Shown: positions 43,338-52,507 of the stretch, one piece after another
Position numbering within the stretch: the stretch's first letter is position 1
Layout of the letters: each line of letters starts with the position of its first letter
NCBI RefSeq assembly: GCF_042643245.1
Contig: NZ_JBHRSK010000002.1
Coordinates: 208,923-272,922, forward strand
Source of the DNA: Acidimangrovimonas pyrenivorans
GTDB taxonomy: Bacteria > Pseudomonadota > Alphaproteobacteria > Rhodobacterales > Rhodobacteraceae
Length of the DNA: 64,000 nucleotides
Direction of reading: 5' to 3'
Made by a program: the position numbers and the translations under genes
The notes under the pieces: model-generated
Database searches by the model: none
What the model saw: only the letters and a program-made list of their open reading frames with translations
What the model was told of the DNA's origin: nothing

Positions 43338-43922
43338 TTACAATTCCCGCATCCAGAACTGGAGCGGCTTTTCCGTCCCGGCCTCGTCGCCGACATCCTT
43401 CCACGAGAAATGCGCGACGACACCGGGCAGCGGCGCGTAGCCGCGCCCGCGCCAGAAGGCATCGTTGGTCCGCGCCGCCGCAGGGCGCAAGGGGTGATCG
43501 TCGGGCCGGAGCACCGAGCAGAAGGCCGACCGGCGCCGGCCCAGCGCCCGGGCATGGTCCTCGCGCAGGTCGAAGAAGCGGTGGCCGACGCCCTGACCGC
43601 GATAGTCCGGCAGCAGCACCGATTCGGCGCAGTAGAAGATCTGATCGAGCGGAATCCCGGTGCCGGCGAAGGGCGCGGCGAAGTCGTCGGCATGGTCCTC
43701 CATCGGCGTCCCCGTCGCCGCCCCGACCAGCCGCGCCCCGTCGAAGGCGCCGACCAGGATCGCCCCGGCGCTGTCGCGATAGCTGCCCAGATAGCGCCGC
43801 TCGTAATCGAGGTCGCCGTCGTAGAGATAGGGCCAGTCGCGGAACACCGCGATCCGCAGCCGGGCGACGTCGTCCAGCGCCGCCTCCAGCGCCGCGCCGG
43901 TCAGCGTGCGGACCTCAAGCAT
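43338..43922 (-). CDS. GNAT-family N-acetyltransferase
   Basis: 194 residues from ATG 43922. Acetyl-CoA binding motif LLPDYRGQGVGHRFFDLRE (motif A with R/Q-x-x-G-x-G), preceded by a strand IFYCAES, and a C-terminal YAPLPGVVAHFSW. The substrate is unknown. It overlaps the SnoaL-like gene end by 8 bases and so is coupled to it. Confidence 0.88.
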   Translation of the reverse strand: MLEVRTLTGAALEAALDDVARLRIAVFRDWPYLYDGDLDYERRYLGSYRDSAGAILVGAFDGARLVGAATGTPMEDHADDFAAPFAGTGIPLDQIFYCAESVLLPDYRGQGVGHRFFDLREDHARALGRRRSAFCSVLRPDDHPLRPAAARTNDAFWRGRGYAPLPGVVAHFSWKDVGDEAGTEKPLQFWMREL

Positions 43923-44316
43923 CCGCCACCTGCCGGGTCCAGTCGGCGAGGTTGTAATAGGTGGTGACGCGGGAAATCCTGCCGTCGCGGAGGGTGAAGA
44001 ACGACCCGGCCGGCAGGACATATTCCTGGCCATGCGCCTCGGGCAGGCCCGGATCGGTTTTCAGATAGGTGCCGTGGACGGTGAATTCCGCCGCCGCCCG
44101 GTCGCCGGCCGCATTGACGAAGATCACCATGTCGCGCAGCTCCTCGCGGTAGCTCACCCCCATATGGGCGCAGAACTCGGCGAAGGCTTCCTTGCCGCGC
44201 CGCACCTCGCCCTCGTTGACGTGATGCGCGACGTCCTCGGTGACGCAATCCAGCATCCCCAGGGCGTCGCCGGCGTTGAAGGCGGCGAAATAGCGTTCGA
44301 TCAGCGCGCGGCTCAT
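43915..44316 (-). CDS. SnoaL/NTF2-like ketosteroid isomerase-type protein
   Basis: 133 residues of the cone-shaped NTF2-like fold: LIERYFAAFNAGDALGMLDC at the start, DVAHHVNEG, AAEFTVHGTYL and DGRISRVTTYYNLADW. Known relatives are isomerases, cyclases or binding proteins. It is divergent from the EthD-like gene at 44494 and coupled to the GNAT gene downstream. Confidence 0.88.
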   Translation of the reverse strand: MSRALIERYFAAFNAGDALGMLDCVTEDVAHHVNEGEVRRGKEAFAEFCAHMGVSYREELRDMVIFVNAAGDRAAAEFTVHGTYLKTDPGLPEAHGQEYVLPAGSFFTLRDGRISRVTTYYNLADWTRQVADA

Positions 44317-44493
44317 GCGCGTTCCCTCCTTCTCACCGCCCCGGAAAGGTGCCGAAAACGTGATCGGCCGCGCCGGGGCGTGAATTGTCTCGCACCCGGA
44401 AACGGCCCAGCCTTACGACAGGACCTAACCGGCCCTGGATCAGAAGAAAAGTCAGGACAGCACGACGCCAGCGCCAACCGGAGGAGGAGAACG

Positions 44494-44814
44494 ATGGCCA
44501 GACTCGTTGCGATGTACAAGACGCCTTCCGACACAGCCGCTTTCGACGCCTACTACGCGGAAAACCACATGCCTCTCGCCAAGACCATTCCGGGCCTCAC
44601 CGGCTACGAGGTCTCGAGCGGCCCGGTGGTCTCGCCCCTTGCCGGGCCCGGGGGCGACAGCGGCTATCACCTGATCGCCACGCTGCATTTCGAGTCGATG
44701 CCCGCGCTGCAGGCCGCGCTCGGTTCGCCCGAGGGACAGGCGACGGCCGGCGACCTGGCCAATTTCGCCGACGGCGGGGTGGAACTGCTGGTCTTCGACA
44801 GCAAGGCGGTCTGA
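44494..44814 (+). CDS. EthD-family protein
   Basis: 106 residues: LVAMYKTPSDTAAFDAYYAE, NHMPLAKTIPGLTGYEVSSG and a C-terminal FADGGVELLVFDSKAV, the dimeric alpha/beta-barrel EthD fold. Start with GAGGAG close upstream. It faces the LMW phosphatase gene with 7 bases between stops. Confidence 0.9.
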   Translation: MARLVAMYKTPSDTAAFDAYYAENHMPLAKTIPGLTGYEVSSGPVVSPLAGPGGDSGYHLIATLHFESMPALQAALGSPEGQATAGDLANFADGGVELLVFDSKAV

Positions 44815-44821
44815 GCCCGGC

Positions 44822-45289
44822 TCAGCCGTCCTGCGCTTCGGTCGGCGGGCCGAACCGGGCGATCATCCGGTCCCGGATCTGGTCGCGTGCCTGGCGGTAG
44901 GCCGCCAGCTTGGCCTCGCGGCTCTCGCCCAGCCCGGTCGGGTCGAGGATCGGCCAGTATTCGACCTCGAGGTGGTAATAGCGGGTCAGCTCCAGCGCCA
45001 TGCGCTGGCTCGCCGGCGACAGCGCGACGATCAGGTCGAAGCCCGACAGGTCGTCGCCCCATTCGCGCATCTCCTCGAAGCTGCGCGCCCGGTGGCGCGA
45101 CAGCTCGACCCCGATCTCCTGGCAGACGGCGATCGAGAAACCGTCGATCTCCATGTCGTTGCGCACCCCGGCCGACTGGACATAGGCGCGCTGGCCGTAG
45201 AGCTTCTTCATCAGCCCTTCGGCCATGGGCGAGCGCACCGCGTTGTGGTCGCAGCAGAACAGCACCGAGGAGGGGAAGTCTGCCGCCAC
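44822..45289 (-). CDS. low-molecular-weight protein-tyrosine-phosphatase-like protein
   Basis: 155 residues. The P-loop at the N-terminus reads CDHNAVRSPMAEGL (C-x5-R-S), and the late Asp segment is WPILDPTGLGE. It may dephosphorylate proteins or act like a thioredoxin-type arsenate reductase; context in the histidine/murA cluster does not decide. It begins 3 bases after the UPF0262 gene in one operon. Confidence 0.9.
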   Translation of the reverse strand: MAADFPSSVLFCCDHNAVRSPMAEGLMKKLYGQRAYVQSAGVRNDMEIDGFSIAVCQEIGVELSRHRARSFEEMREWGDDLSGFDLIVALSPASQRMALELTRYYHLEVEYWPILDPTGLGESREAKLAAYRQARDQIRDRMIARFGPPTEAQDG

Positions 45290-45292
45290 CGC

Positions 45293-45772
45293 TCAGCCCC
45301 AGTGCAAGACGCAGATCAGGGTGAACAGCCGCCGGGCGGTGTCGATATCGACCACCGCCTTGCCGTCGAGCCGCTCCTGCAGCACCTTGGCGCCCTCGTT
45401 GTGGATGCCGCGGCGGGCCATGTCGATGGCCTCGATCTGGCTCGGCGGCAGGCGCTTGACGGCCTCGAAATAGCTTTCGCAGATCTGGAAGTAGTCCTTC
45501 ACCACTTGCCGGAACGGACCCAGCGAGAGGTGGAACTCGCCGACCTTGTCGCCGTCCTCGGTGGCGATGTCGAAGACCAGCCTTCCCTCGCGGATCGCCA
45601 GGTTCAGCCGGTAGGGCCCGGGCGGCACGTCGCGGCCGTCGCGCGGCGGCAGGGCGAAGGAATTGTCCTCCAAGAGGTCGAAAATCGCGACCTTGCGCTC
45701 CTGCTCGATCTCGGGCGTCGGCGCGGCCAGCCCGGTCTCGTCGATCTCGATATGGGCGATGCGGTTGGTCAT
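45293..45772 (-). CDS. UPF0262 family protein
   Basis: 159 residues: IAHIEIDETGLAAPTPEIEQ, ERKVAIFDLLEDNSF and the C-terminal KVLQERLDGKAVVDIDTARR LFTLICVLHW. The family is confined mainly to Alphaproteobacteria and usually lies next to hisD; its function is unknown. The start overlaps the hisD stop (ATGA). Confidence 0.92.
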   Translation of the reverse strand: MTNRIAHIEIDETGLAAPTPEIEQERKVAIFDLLEDNSFALPPRDGRDVPPGPYRLNLAIREGRLVFDIATEDGDKVGEFHLSLGPFRQVVKDYFQICESYFEAVKRLPPSQIEAIDMARRGIHNEGAKVLQERLDGKAVVDIDTARRLFTLICVLHWG

Positions 45773-47079
45773 GCCTCCCCCTCGTTCAAGCGGTCGAGCC
45801 TTGCCCGGACCGACAGCCCGTGCGCCTGAAGGCTTTCCGAGATCGCCAGCGTCTCGGCTGCCGGTCCGATGGCGCGCAGCGCCTCGGGGGTCATCCGGGC
45901 GATGGTGGTGCGCTTGACGAAATCCATCACGCTGAGGCCGGAGGAGAACCGGGCCGAGCGCGCCGTCGGCAGCACGTGGTTGGGGCCGCCGACATAATCG
46001 CCGATCGCCTCGGGCGTCCACTGGCCGAGGAAGATCGCCCCGGCATGGGTGACCTTTTCCACCAGCGCCTCGGGATACTCGACGCACAGCTCGAGGTGCT
46101 CGGGCGCCACCCGGTTCGACAGCGCCGCCGCCTCGTCCAGGTCGCGGGCCACGATGACGGCGCCGAAATCGCGCCAGCTCGCCCCGGCGATCTTGCGCCG
46201 TTCCAGCGTCTCGAGCCGTTTCTCGACCGCCGCCGCCACTGCCCGGCCGAAGCCGGCATCGTCGGTGACCAGGATCGACTGGGCACTCTCGTCATGCTCG
46301 GCCTGGCTGAGCAGGTCGAGCGCGACCCAGTCCGGGTCGTTGTGCTTGTCGGCGATCACCAGGATCTCGGACGGCCCGGCGATCATGTCGATGCCGACAC
46401 GGCCGAAGACCCGGCGCTTGGCGGCGGCGACGAAGGCGTTGCCCGGGCCGGTGATCTTGTCGACCGGGGCGATGGTCTCGGTGCCATAGGCCATGGCGGC
46501 GATCGCCTGTGCCCCGCCGATGCGATAGACGGTCTCGACCCCGGCCAGCTTCGCCGCCAGCAGCACCAGCGGGTTCGCCTTGCCGCCCGGCGTGGGCGCG
46601 CAGATCACCAGCCGCTCGACCCCCGCCACCTGCGCCGGGATCGCGTTCATCAGCACCGAAGACGGGTAGGAGGCCAGCCCGCCGGGGACGTAGAGCCCGG
46701 CGGCCGACACCGGCGTCCAGCGCCAGCCCAGGCTGGCCCCGGCAGCGTCGGTCCAGCGCGCATCCTCGGGCATCTGCTTCTCGTGATAGGCCCGGATGCG
46801 CTCCGCCGCCTGCTCCAGCGCCTGCCGCTCTTCCGCCGGCACCCTGGCGCATTCGGCCTCGATCTCCTCGGGGCTGAAGGCCAGCGTCTCCGGGGTTAGG
46901 TCCAGCCGGTCGAACTTCGCCGTCAGCTCGATCACCGCCGCGTCGCCGCGGGCGCGGACATCGGCGATGATCCCCGCCACCACGTCGTCGACATCCGGCG
47001 CGTCCTCGCGCTTGGCCCCGAGCAGGGCGCGGAAGGCGGCATCGAAGTCGGCGGCGGAACTGTCAAGGAAAACGGGCAT
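45769..47079 (-). CDS. hisD: histidinol dehydrogenase
   Basis: 436 residues from the ATG that has AGGAG 9 bases upstream; other ATGs 6 bases or more upstream are less well spaced. Motifs: GLYVPGGLASYPSSVLMNAI (written over the substrate loop), IGGAQAIAAMAYGTE, ITGPGNAFVAAAKR, IDMIAGPSEILVIAD and RVAPEHLELC with catalytic Glu-His. It performs the last two oxidations of histidine synthesis. Linked to murA and UPF0262 as in other Rhodobacterales. Confidence 0.97.
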   Translation of the reverse strand: MPVFLDSSAADFDAAFRALLGAKREDAPDVDDVVAGIIADVRARGDAAVIELTAKFDRLDLTPETLAFSPEEIEAECARVPAEERQALEQAAERIRAYHEKQMPEDARWTDAAGASLGWRWTPVSAAGLYVPGGLASYPSSVLMNAIPAQVAGVERLVICAPTPGGKANPLVLLAAKLAGVETVYRIGGAQAIAAMAYGTETIAPVDKITGPGNAFVAAAKRRVFGRVGIDMIAGPSEILVIADKHNDPDWVALDLLSQAEHDESAQSILVTDDAGFGRAVAAAVEKRLETLERRKIAGASWRDFGAVIVARDLDEAAALSNRVAPEHLELCVEYPEALVEKVTHAGAIFLGQWTPEAIGDYVGGPNHVLPTARSARFSSGLSVMDFVKRTTIARMTPEALRAIGPAAETLAISESLQAHGLSVRARLDRLNEGEA

Positions 47080-47435
47080 CGGCATCACTCCTGTTGCCAC
47101 TCCCCTTACCGCGCCCGAAACCGCGCCTCAAGCGCCGCGCCGCCGCAGAACGCCCCGGGCCAGGGCCTGCCGCCCTGTCAGGCGCGCGCGGCACGCGCGC
47201 CGGCCCCGCCGGGCGCAGCTCCTTGACGGGCGGCGGGCCCCGACAGGCGGGAAACGGCGCCTCGAGGAGCAGCCCGCTCCTCGGGCGCATCCGCAGCAGA
47301 AGCCGCGAGTTCTCCGCCAGCCCGGCCCGCCCGAACCCGGGCGCTCCCGCGCGGCGCCGCCGCGCCACGCCCAACCGGAGGCGACGCCGCAGGCGTCAAC
47401 GCAGGGCGGGAGCGGCCCGCTTCAAGTTCCGGGCT
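47080..47435. other. very G+C-rich intergenic region
   Basis: 356 bases between hisD and the DUF2948 gene, with runs of short inverted repeats such as GACGCC...GGCGTC (47384-47398), GGCGCGCG/CGCGCGCC and GAGGAGCAGCCCGCTCCTC. It holds the hisD promoter region (minus strand) but no convincing boxes or gene. Confidence 0.5.
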
Positions 47436-47915
47436 TCAGTCCTCGGGATGGTCCGGCGCCTTGTGCGAAGGCGCGGCGTAGGGCTTGGTGACATCCTTCA
47501 GCGTCACCTCCAGCGCCTCGACCTCGACCGCCACCGCGCCGTCGCCGGCCAGCGTCAGCAGCACCCGGCCGGCACCGTCCGCGCCCGGCTCGAAGCTGAG
47601 CGACAAGAGCGACAGCACCATCTCCTTGTCGGAAGGCTCGACCCCTTGGCTGCGCACCCGCCCGGCCTCGCCGATCACCAGCAGCGCGCGCACCCGCTCG
47701 AAGGCGCGGCCCTCGCGCTCGGCCTTGTCGCGATCCTCCCAGCGGAAGCGGTTGAGCAGCACGGCCAGGCGGCGCTGCCCCTTCTGCCAGCTCATGTCGC
47801 CGACGGTGAAGACGGCGTCCTGGGTCAGGGCCGAGATCACGGCCAGGTCCTCGGCCTCCCGGGCCGCGAGGTAGAGCGGCTGCTCGCCGCCCTCTTCGAA
47901 ACGTGCGTCCGTCAT
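47436..47915 (-). CDS. DUF2948 family protein
   Basis: 159 residues: PLYLAAREAEDLAVISALTQ, DAVFTVGDMSWQKGQRRLAV, LLNRFRWED and LLTLAGDGAVAVEVEALEV. Conserved in Alphaproteobacteria beside murA; function unknown. The start overlaps the murA stop (4 bases). Confidence 0.92.
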   Translation of the reverse strand: MTDARFEEGGEQPLYLAAREAEDLAVISALTQDAVFTVGDMSWQKGQRRLAVLLNRFRWEDRDKAEREGRAFERVRALLVIGEAGRVRSQGVEPSDKEMVLSLLSLSFEPGADGAGRVLLTLAGDGAVAVEVEALEVTLKDVTKPYAAPSHKAPDHPED

Positions 47916-49180
47916 GATGCCTTCACCCGTTCGATCGTCGCGCCCACGGCGCTCAGCTTCTCCTCGACCCGCTCGTAACCGCGGTCGAGGTGGTAGACCC
48001 GGTTGACCAGGGTCTCGCCCTCGGCCGCCAGCCCGGCGAGGATCAGCGAAACCGAGGCGCGCAGGTCGGTCGCCATCACCGGCGCGCCCTTGAGCCGCTC
48101 GACCCCGGTCACCGTGGCATGACCGCCATGGACGTCGATCTTCGCCCCCATCCGCATCAGCTCCGGCGCGTGCATGAAGCGATTCTCGAAGATCCGCTCC
48201 TCAAGCACCGAAACCCCGTCGGCGGTGCACATCAGCGCCATCATCTGCGCCTGCAGGTCGGTCGGGAAGCCCGGAAACGGCTCGGTGACGACATCGACGG
48301 CATTCACCCGGCCGTTCTTGCGGCTGACCTTGAGGCCGCGCTCGGTTTCCTCGACGGCGATCCCGGCCGCGTCCAGCTTCTCGCAGAAGGCCCCGACGAG
48401 CTCGATCCGGCCGCCCAGGCATTCGACCGTGCCGCCGCAGATCGCCGGGGCAAGCATGTAGGTGCCCAGCTCGATCCGGTCGGTCACCACCGGGTGGGTG
48501 GCGCCGCCCAGCCGGTCGACGCCCTGGATCTCGATCTCCGCCTCGCCCTCGCCCGCGATCTGCGCCCCCATCTGGCGCAGGCAGCGGGCCAGGTCGACGA
48601 TCTCGGGCTCGCGCGCGGCGTTGCGGATCACCGTCGTGCCCTTGGCCAGCGTCGCCGCCATCAGCGCGTTCTCGGTGGCGCCGACCGAGACGAAGGGAAA
48701 CTCGATCTCGGCGCCCTTGAGGCCGCCTTTCGCGGTGGCGTGGACATAGCCGTCGCGCAGTTCCAGCTCGGCCCCCAGTGCCTCGAGCGCGCGCAGGTGC
48801 AGATCGACCGGCCGCGCCCCGATGGCGCAGCCGCCGGGCAGCGAGACCACGGCCTCGCCCGCCCGCGCCAGCAGCGGCCCGAGCACCAGGATCGAGGCCC
48901 GCATCTTGCGCACGATGTCGTAATCGGCGGTCAGGTTCGACAGGTCGTGGCTCGACATCGCCAGCACCTTGCCGTCCTGCAGGCTGCTGACCTCGGCGCC
49001 CAGCGATCGCAGCAGCTCGGTCATGGTGCGGATGTCGGACAGCCGCGGCGCGTTGGTCAGGGTCAGCGGCTCGTCGGAAAGCAGCGTCGCCGGCATCAGC
49101 GTCAGGCAGGCGTTCTTGGCCCCCGCGACGGGAATTTCGCCGTGCAGCTCCGCGCCGCCGCGCACCAGAATCGAATCCAT
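47912..49180 (-). CDS. murA: UDP-N-acetylglucosamine 1-carboxyvinyltransferase
   Basis: 422 residues, the normal length. LHGEIPVAGAKNACLTLMPA at the N-terminus, the active-site Cys in LPGGCAIGARPVDLHL, and GFPTDLQAQMMALM near the C-terminus. It catalyses the first committed step of peptidoglycan synthesis and is the fosfomycin target. The gene is 10 bases after a 63-residue gene and overlaps the DUF2948 gene. Confidence 0.98.
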   Translation of the reverse strand: MDSILVRGGAELHGEIPVAGAKNACLTLMPATLLSDEPLTLTNAPRLSDIRTMTELLRSLGAEVSSLQDGKVLAMSSHDLSNLTADYDIVRKMRASILVLGPLLARAGEAVVSLPGGCAIGARPVDLHLRALEALGAELELRDGYVHATAKGGLKGAEIEFPFVSVGATENALMAATLAKGTTVIRNAAREPEIVDLARCLRQMGAQIAGEGEAEIEIQGVDRLGGATHPVVTDRIELGTYMLAPAICGGTVECLGGRIELVGAFCEKLDAAGIAVEETERGLKVSRKNGRVNAVDVVTEPFPGFPTDLQAQMMALMCTADGVSVLEERIFENRFMHAPELMRMGAKIDVHGGHATVTGVERLKGAPVMATDLRASVSLILAGLAAEGETLVNRVYHLDRGYERVEEKLSAVGATIERVKAS

Positions 49181-49190
49181 CAGCCTGTCC

Positions 49191-49382
49191 TCACTGCTCG
49201 CCCGTTTCGCCGTCGCCCGCCGCGCCGCCGGTCACCTCGTCGGCCGCCTTGCGCGACCGGGCCTGCGCCTTGCGCCGGGCCAGGTTGGCCTTGAGCGCCG
49301 CCTTCAGCCTGTCCTCGCGGCTTTCCTGGCCCGCCTCGGGCCGGGCCTTGCGGGTCTTCGGGTCGGGGGATTTCGCGTTCAT
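49191..49382 (-). CDS. small basic hypothetical protein upstream of murA
   Basis: 63 residues, strongly charged (KTRKARPEAGQESREDRLKA, ALKANLARRKAQARSRKAAD). Similar small proteins are usual before murA in Rhodobacterales. Likely first gene of the murA operon; function unknown. Confidence 0.7.
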   Translation of the reverse strand: MNAKSPDPKTRKARPEAGQESREDRLKAALKANLARRKAQARSRKAADEVTGGAAGDGETGEQ

Positions 49383-49467
49383 GATCCCTCTCTATCCCAG
49401 CCGCAAAAAACCGTCCAGATTACCCTTGCACCCGCCGGAGTTTGCGTCTAATCACCCGGCCATCGGA

Positions 49468-49543
<76 letters not shown>

Positions 49544-49893
49544 TTTTATCAATACATATCAATTCGTTACGCGAGCACCATTGGCTGGCGGAAACGCGCG
49601 CATCCCAAATGGTAGCACATAGGGAGCCCGGCCGATCGAGACGTCATGCCCGCGCTCCGACGCCGCCAACTGTACAGCTTGGGGAGTTGGCCGAGATCCG
49701 TTCTAAGTGGCGGCCAGAACCTGCGAACGTTCTGCCGAGCAACCTAAGCCGGTCCCGACCCCCGGGAGGCACCCGGCCGCGTCGGAGCACGAATTGCGAT
49801 TGTCTTCCGAGAAAATTTTCCGGCGAGAAACGCATTTTCGTAAACACAGCCCCGTTCCGCCTGAAGTACCTTAGCGATAGCGTCTCGCCTCTG

Positions 49894-49913
49894 CCCCCCC
49901 CCCCCCCCCCCCC
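49894..49913 (+). repeat. run of 20 C upstream of the SH3-domain gene
   Basis: A homopolymer of 20 C, 71 bases before the ATG at 49985. Such tracts slip during replication and can switch expression when they lie between or near promoter elements. The rest of 49543-49984 holds no supported gene. A sequencing or assembly length error is also possible. Confidence 0.9.
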
Positions 49914-49984
49914 GACCAAGCAAGCACCGCTGGCGAACTGGACGCAATTGACGCAATGGGTGCCGCATGCAACCCTGAACAGGC

Positions 49985-50656
49985 ATGAAGCTTGCTGTGG
50001 TCGCCCTAGTCACTCTCATCCTCGAAATCACGATGCCCGCGATCGTGAGTGCGAAAGATATTGAGCTCGCTCGCGTATCGGCGATCGAACTCAACGTGCG
50101 AAATAGCCCCAACGTAAGCGGCAAGGTGCTTGGAACCCTCAAGATGGGGGCAATCGTAGGCGTTCTCGCGCGACAAGGAGGGTGGGCGCATATTCTGTCG
50201 ATAGAGAACGGAAAGCGCCTCACTGGCTGGGCGAACGAAACCTACCTGTCCGCCATCCCCGCAGTGCGCAATCCCCCTGCGACGCCGAGAGTGCCTATGC
50301 AGGGCGCCTACTTGCCGAACCCGCTCAGTTTCAAGCCCAACAGCTTCGACTGCCACGAGAGCCCCGCGGGCGGTGGCTTTGATAGCTGCGAACTTGCGAT
50401 TAGTATCGACGTGTCGCTACCGTCGGACTACAGCCCATACTTGAAAGACTCGGTTACAATCGAGTGCGCCGCCGAGGTCGAATATCACCGCGCAAATGGC
50501 TATTTCACAGAGACGGATAGCGAACGCGGCACTGCCTACGTCAGCCTCTACAATGGAAGCGGCTCAGAATCTATCACATTGGATTTCAGCTTAGGCTTTG
50601 GCGTGGACCCGGTAACAAATGCCAGGGTGTCCTCGCTTGATTGCTCTCCGGAATAA
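49985..50656 (+). CDS. secreted SH3b-domain protein
   Basis: 223 residues. A signal peptide (MKLAVVALVTLILEITMPAI, cut near VSAKD) suggests export to the periplasm. An SH3b domain follows: SAIELNVRNSPNVSGKVLGT, LKMGAIVGVLARQGGWAHIL and GWANETYL. The second half (about 110-223) has beta strands and four Cys and is not recognised. SH3b domains bind cell-wall material. The gene sits right after the tRNA-Thr junction; it could help superinfection exclusion, but this is inference. Confidence 0.75.
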   Translation: MKLAVVALVTLILEITMPAIVSAKDIELARVSAIELNVRNSPNVSGKVLGTLKMGAIVGVLARQGGWAHILSIENGKRLTGWANETYLSAIPAVRNPPATPRVPMQGAYLPNPLSFKPNSFDCHESPAGGGFDSCELAISIDVSLPSDYSPYLKDSVTIECAAEVEYHRANGYFTETDSERGTAYVSLYNGSGSESITLDFSLGFGVDPVTNARVSSLDCSPE

Positions 50657-50784
50657 TGGTTGATCAAAGCTGGCAGATGACCAACGTCGCGGCGCGGGCC
50701 CTGTTCATGGCTGTCTGGCGCCGAACGCCGAAGAGCCGGGAGCCGATCCACTCGGACCGAGGTAACCAGTTCACTGGCATTTAG
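50656..50784 (+). pseudogene. IS3-family transposase remnant
   Basis: 43 codons reading VDQSWQMTNVAARALFMAVW and then EPIHSDRGNQFTGI before TAG, the DDE second-Asp region of an IS3-family OrfB. No ends or the remaining gene are present, so it is a fossil fragment. It overlaps the stop of the SH3 gene by one base. Confidence 0.75.
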
Positions 50785-50797
50785 CGGGCCGCGGCCT

Positions 50798-51313
50798 TCA
50801 GGGAATTGTGCGAATGCCCGGCGGGAGCCTCCCCGGGTGTGTCCATTCCTGCCCCGCCTCTCGAGCGTCTGAGAGGCTGAAGCTCAATTGCACACCAGGG
50901 GGCAGAACCCAGAGGTGGTAGGTATCCGCGCTGTCGATGACTTCGGCTTGCGGCGGATATACCTCCAAGGCCGTAGCGTCGGCGCCGGCGAGTTCGTTCT
51001 TGATCGCCTGAGCTTCTTTCCAGGTTGGCCGCTGGCCATGTCTTCCCACGATCGATAGCTGGGTCATGCCGTTTGGCATCGGTCGCTCACAGACCACGAA
51101 CCGACCATTGCGATGGACTTTCTTGTATTCTGTCCACCGAACCTCCGGGGGGCGCTCAGGCTGGTAGGGCTCGCTTAGCCAAGCCCCCCACTCCGCGGCA
51201 ACTGCGGAGTGGGGCGCCGGGCCCTGTGGAACTGATTGGGGCCCACCAAGACTGTTGGAATCACTGCTGGAGGCAGGCGCATCGAAGAGTGCGGAAATTG
51301 GTGTGGTCTGCAT
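50798..51313 (-). CDS. hypothetical protein (DUF7694-like)
   Basis: 171 residues from ATG 51313 (GGGGAT before it); a GTG at 51343 would add 10. A Pro/Ser-rich N-terminus is followed by a compact domain: YKKVHRNGRFVVCERPMPNG, MTQLSIVGRHGQRPTWKEAQ and ADTYHLWVLPPGVQLSFSLS. This pattern is common in phage and element proteins of unknown function; the DUF name is from memory. Confidence 0.55.
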   Translation of the reverse strand: MQTTPISALFDAPASSSDSNSLGGPQSVPQGPAPHSAVAAEWGAWLSEPYQPERPPEVRWTEYKKVHRNGRFVVCERPMPNGMTQLSIVGRHGQRPTWKEAQAIKNELAGADATALEVYPPQAEVIDSADTYHLWVLPPGVQLSFSLSDAREAGQEWTHPGRLPPGIRTIP

Positions 51314-51601
51314 TGGATCCCCGTGGCTCAGAACATTTGCCACCAGTCGTTATTCCGGGGGCGTTTGAGGTTCCGCAAGCGACACGGGATTACAGGCTTG
51401 AAGAAGATGGTCGCACAATCAGCACTTCAGAGAAAGCCTCGATGTCATAGCGAATGCCGCACCGGTCATCGAGCTGCCCCGGTTGCTGCCTGAGCGCACG
51501 CACGCACCCTGATCGCTTGGCGAACCTGGTCAGCGCAGAAACCGTGGGACGACTAGGATTGCAGATGTGTCCAAGAGTACGGCGATGAAGTTCATGGTGG
51601 A

Positions 51602-52294
51602 CTACCAAAGCGACCAGCAGTAGCTGGGATAGGCGCCTTCGAATGGCCCCGCCTCTCGCTGCACTGCCGCGTATTTCCTCAGGGGGTCGTACCGAGCGCA
51701 TCGGCCGCAGATGCGCTGGGAGATGAGGACCGCGCCCAGGTCTCGGCCATCCGACAGGCGGCAACGCCCGACCGCCCTGTCATAGGTGTGTTCGCCATTC
51801 AATTCGCAGGTCACCCGCCGCCCAGCGGCGAGGCGCTGCATCGCGGCCTTTGCCTTGTCACCCAAAGGGGTTCTCAATTCGTCGCAGGTCAGGCCGTTCA
51901 GCCGGATCGGCTGCCTGTTGACCTCGATCGTATCGCCATCGCGCACATGGGTGACCGTCCCCGCCAGTATCGCTTTGGGGCCCATGAGATCCGGAAGCAG
52001 CCTGAATACCAGCACCAACGACACAGCTAACAGCATCAGCAACCCCGGACCGAAACGCGCGATGCGATCACTCGCAGTTCCCGGGTTTGCGCGCTTGCCG
52101 CGCCGAGCGCCTTTTCGGAAGGAAATCACATTGAGCGTCTCGGCCTTGCCCAGCCGCCCTGCATGGACGCCGGTTCTGCGCGGATGGCGGGCCCTCCACC
52201 AGCGCCAGATCTCGAGGGCGATTGCCCGGAAGGAAAAGGCTGCCAGAACTCCGGCGCCGAAATACACCGCGAACGCGATCAGTTCCGGTTTCAT
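51602..52294 (-). CDS. membrane-anchored SNase-like (thermonuclease) protein
   Basis: 230 residues from ATG 52294. A first hydrophobic segment (LIAFAVYFGAGVLAAFSF) and a second (FGPGLLMLLAVSLVLVFRLL) flank a basic loop. The C-terminal domain has SNase features: AGTVTHVRDGDTIEVNRQPI, RLNGLTCDELRTPLGDKAK and an Arg in YDRAVGRC, the catalytic Asp/Arg/Glu/Arg pattern. It would place a nuclease at the membrane, and could degrade entering DNA. It lies in the cargo part of the tRNA-Thr island. Confidence 0.8.
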   Translation of the reverse strand: MKPELIAFAVYFGAGVLAAFSFRAIALEIWRWWRARHPRRTGVHAGRLGKAETLNVISFRKGARRGKRANPGTASDRIARFGPGLLMLLAVSLVLVFRLLPDLMGPKAILAGTVTHVRDGDTIEVNRQPIRLNGLTCDELRTPLGDKAKAAMQRLAAGRRVTCELNGEHTYDRAVGRCRLSDGRDLGAVLISQRICGRCARYDPLRKYAAVQREAGPFEGAYPSYCWSLW

Positions 52295-52507
52295 GCGCTG
52301 CCCCCAAATACACTTTCCTCCGGCCCGCTGTTCCGCGCACTCGCAGAGGCAGTCAAAGGCCAAACAACCTTCGGATCCTCGCCGCTGGCCGACTTTGCAG
52401 TCAACCGCGGAATCTGGCTGCCCGGTCGTGTTGAGGCCATGTTCGCCAGCGGGTGCCCCAGGTTTCGGCTAGGATGGTCGCATTCTGTTTGGGAATCGGG
52501 AGGCAGC

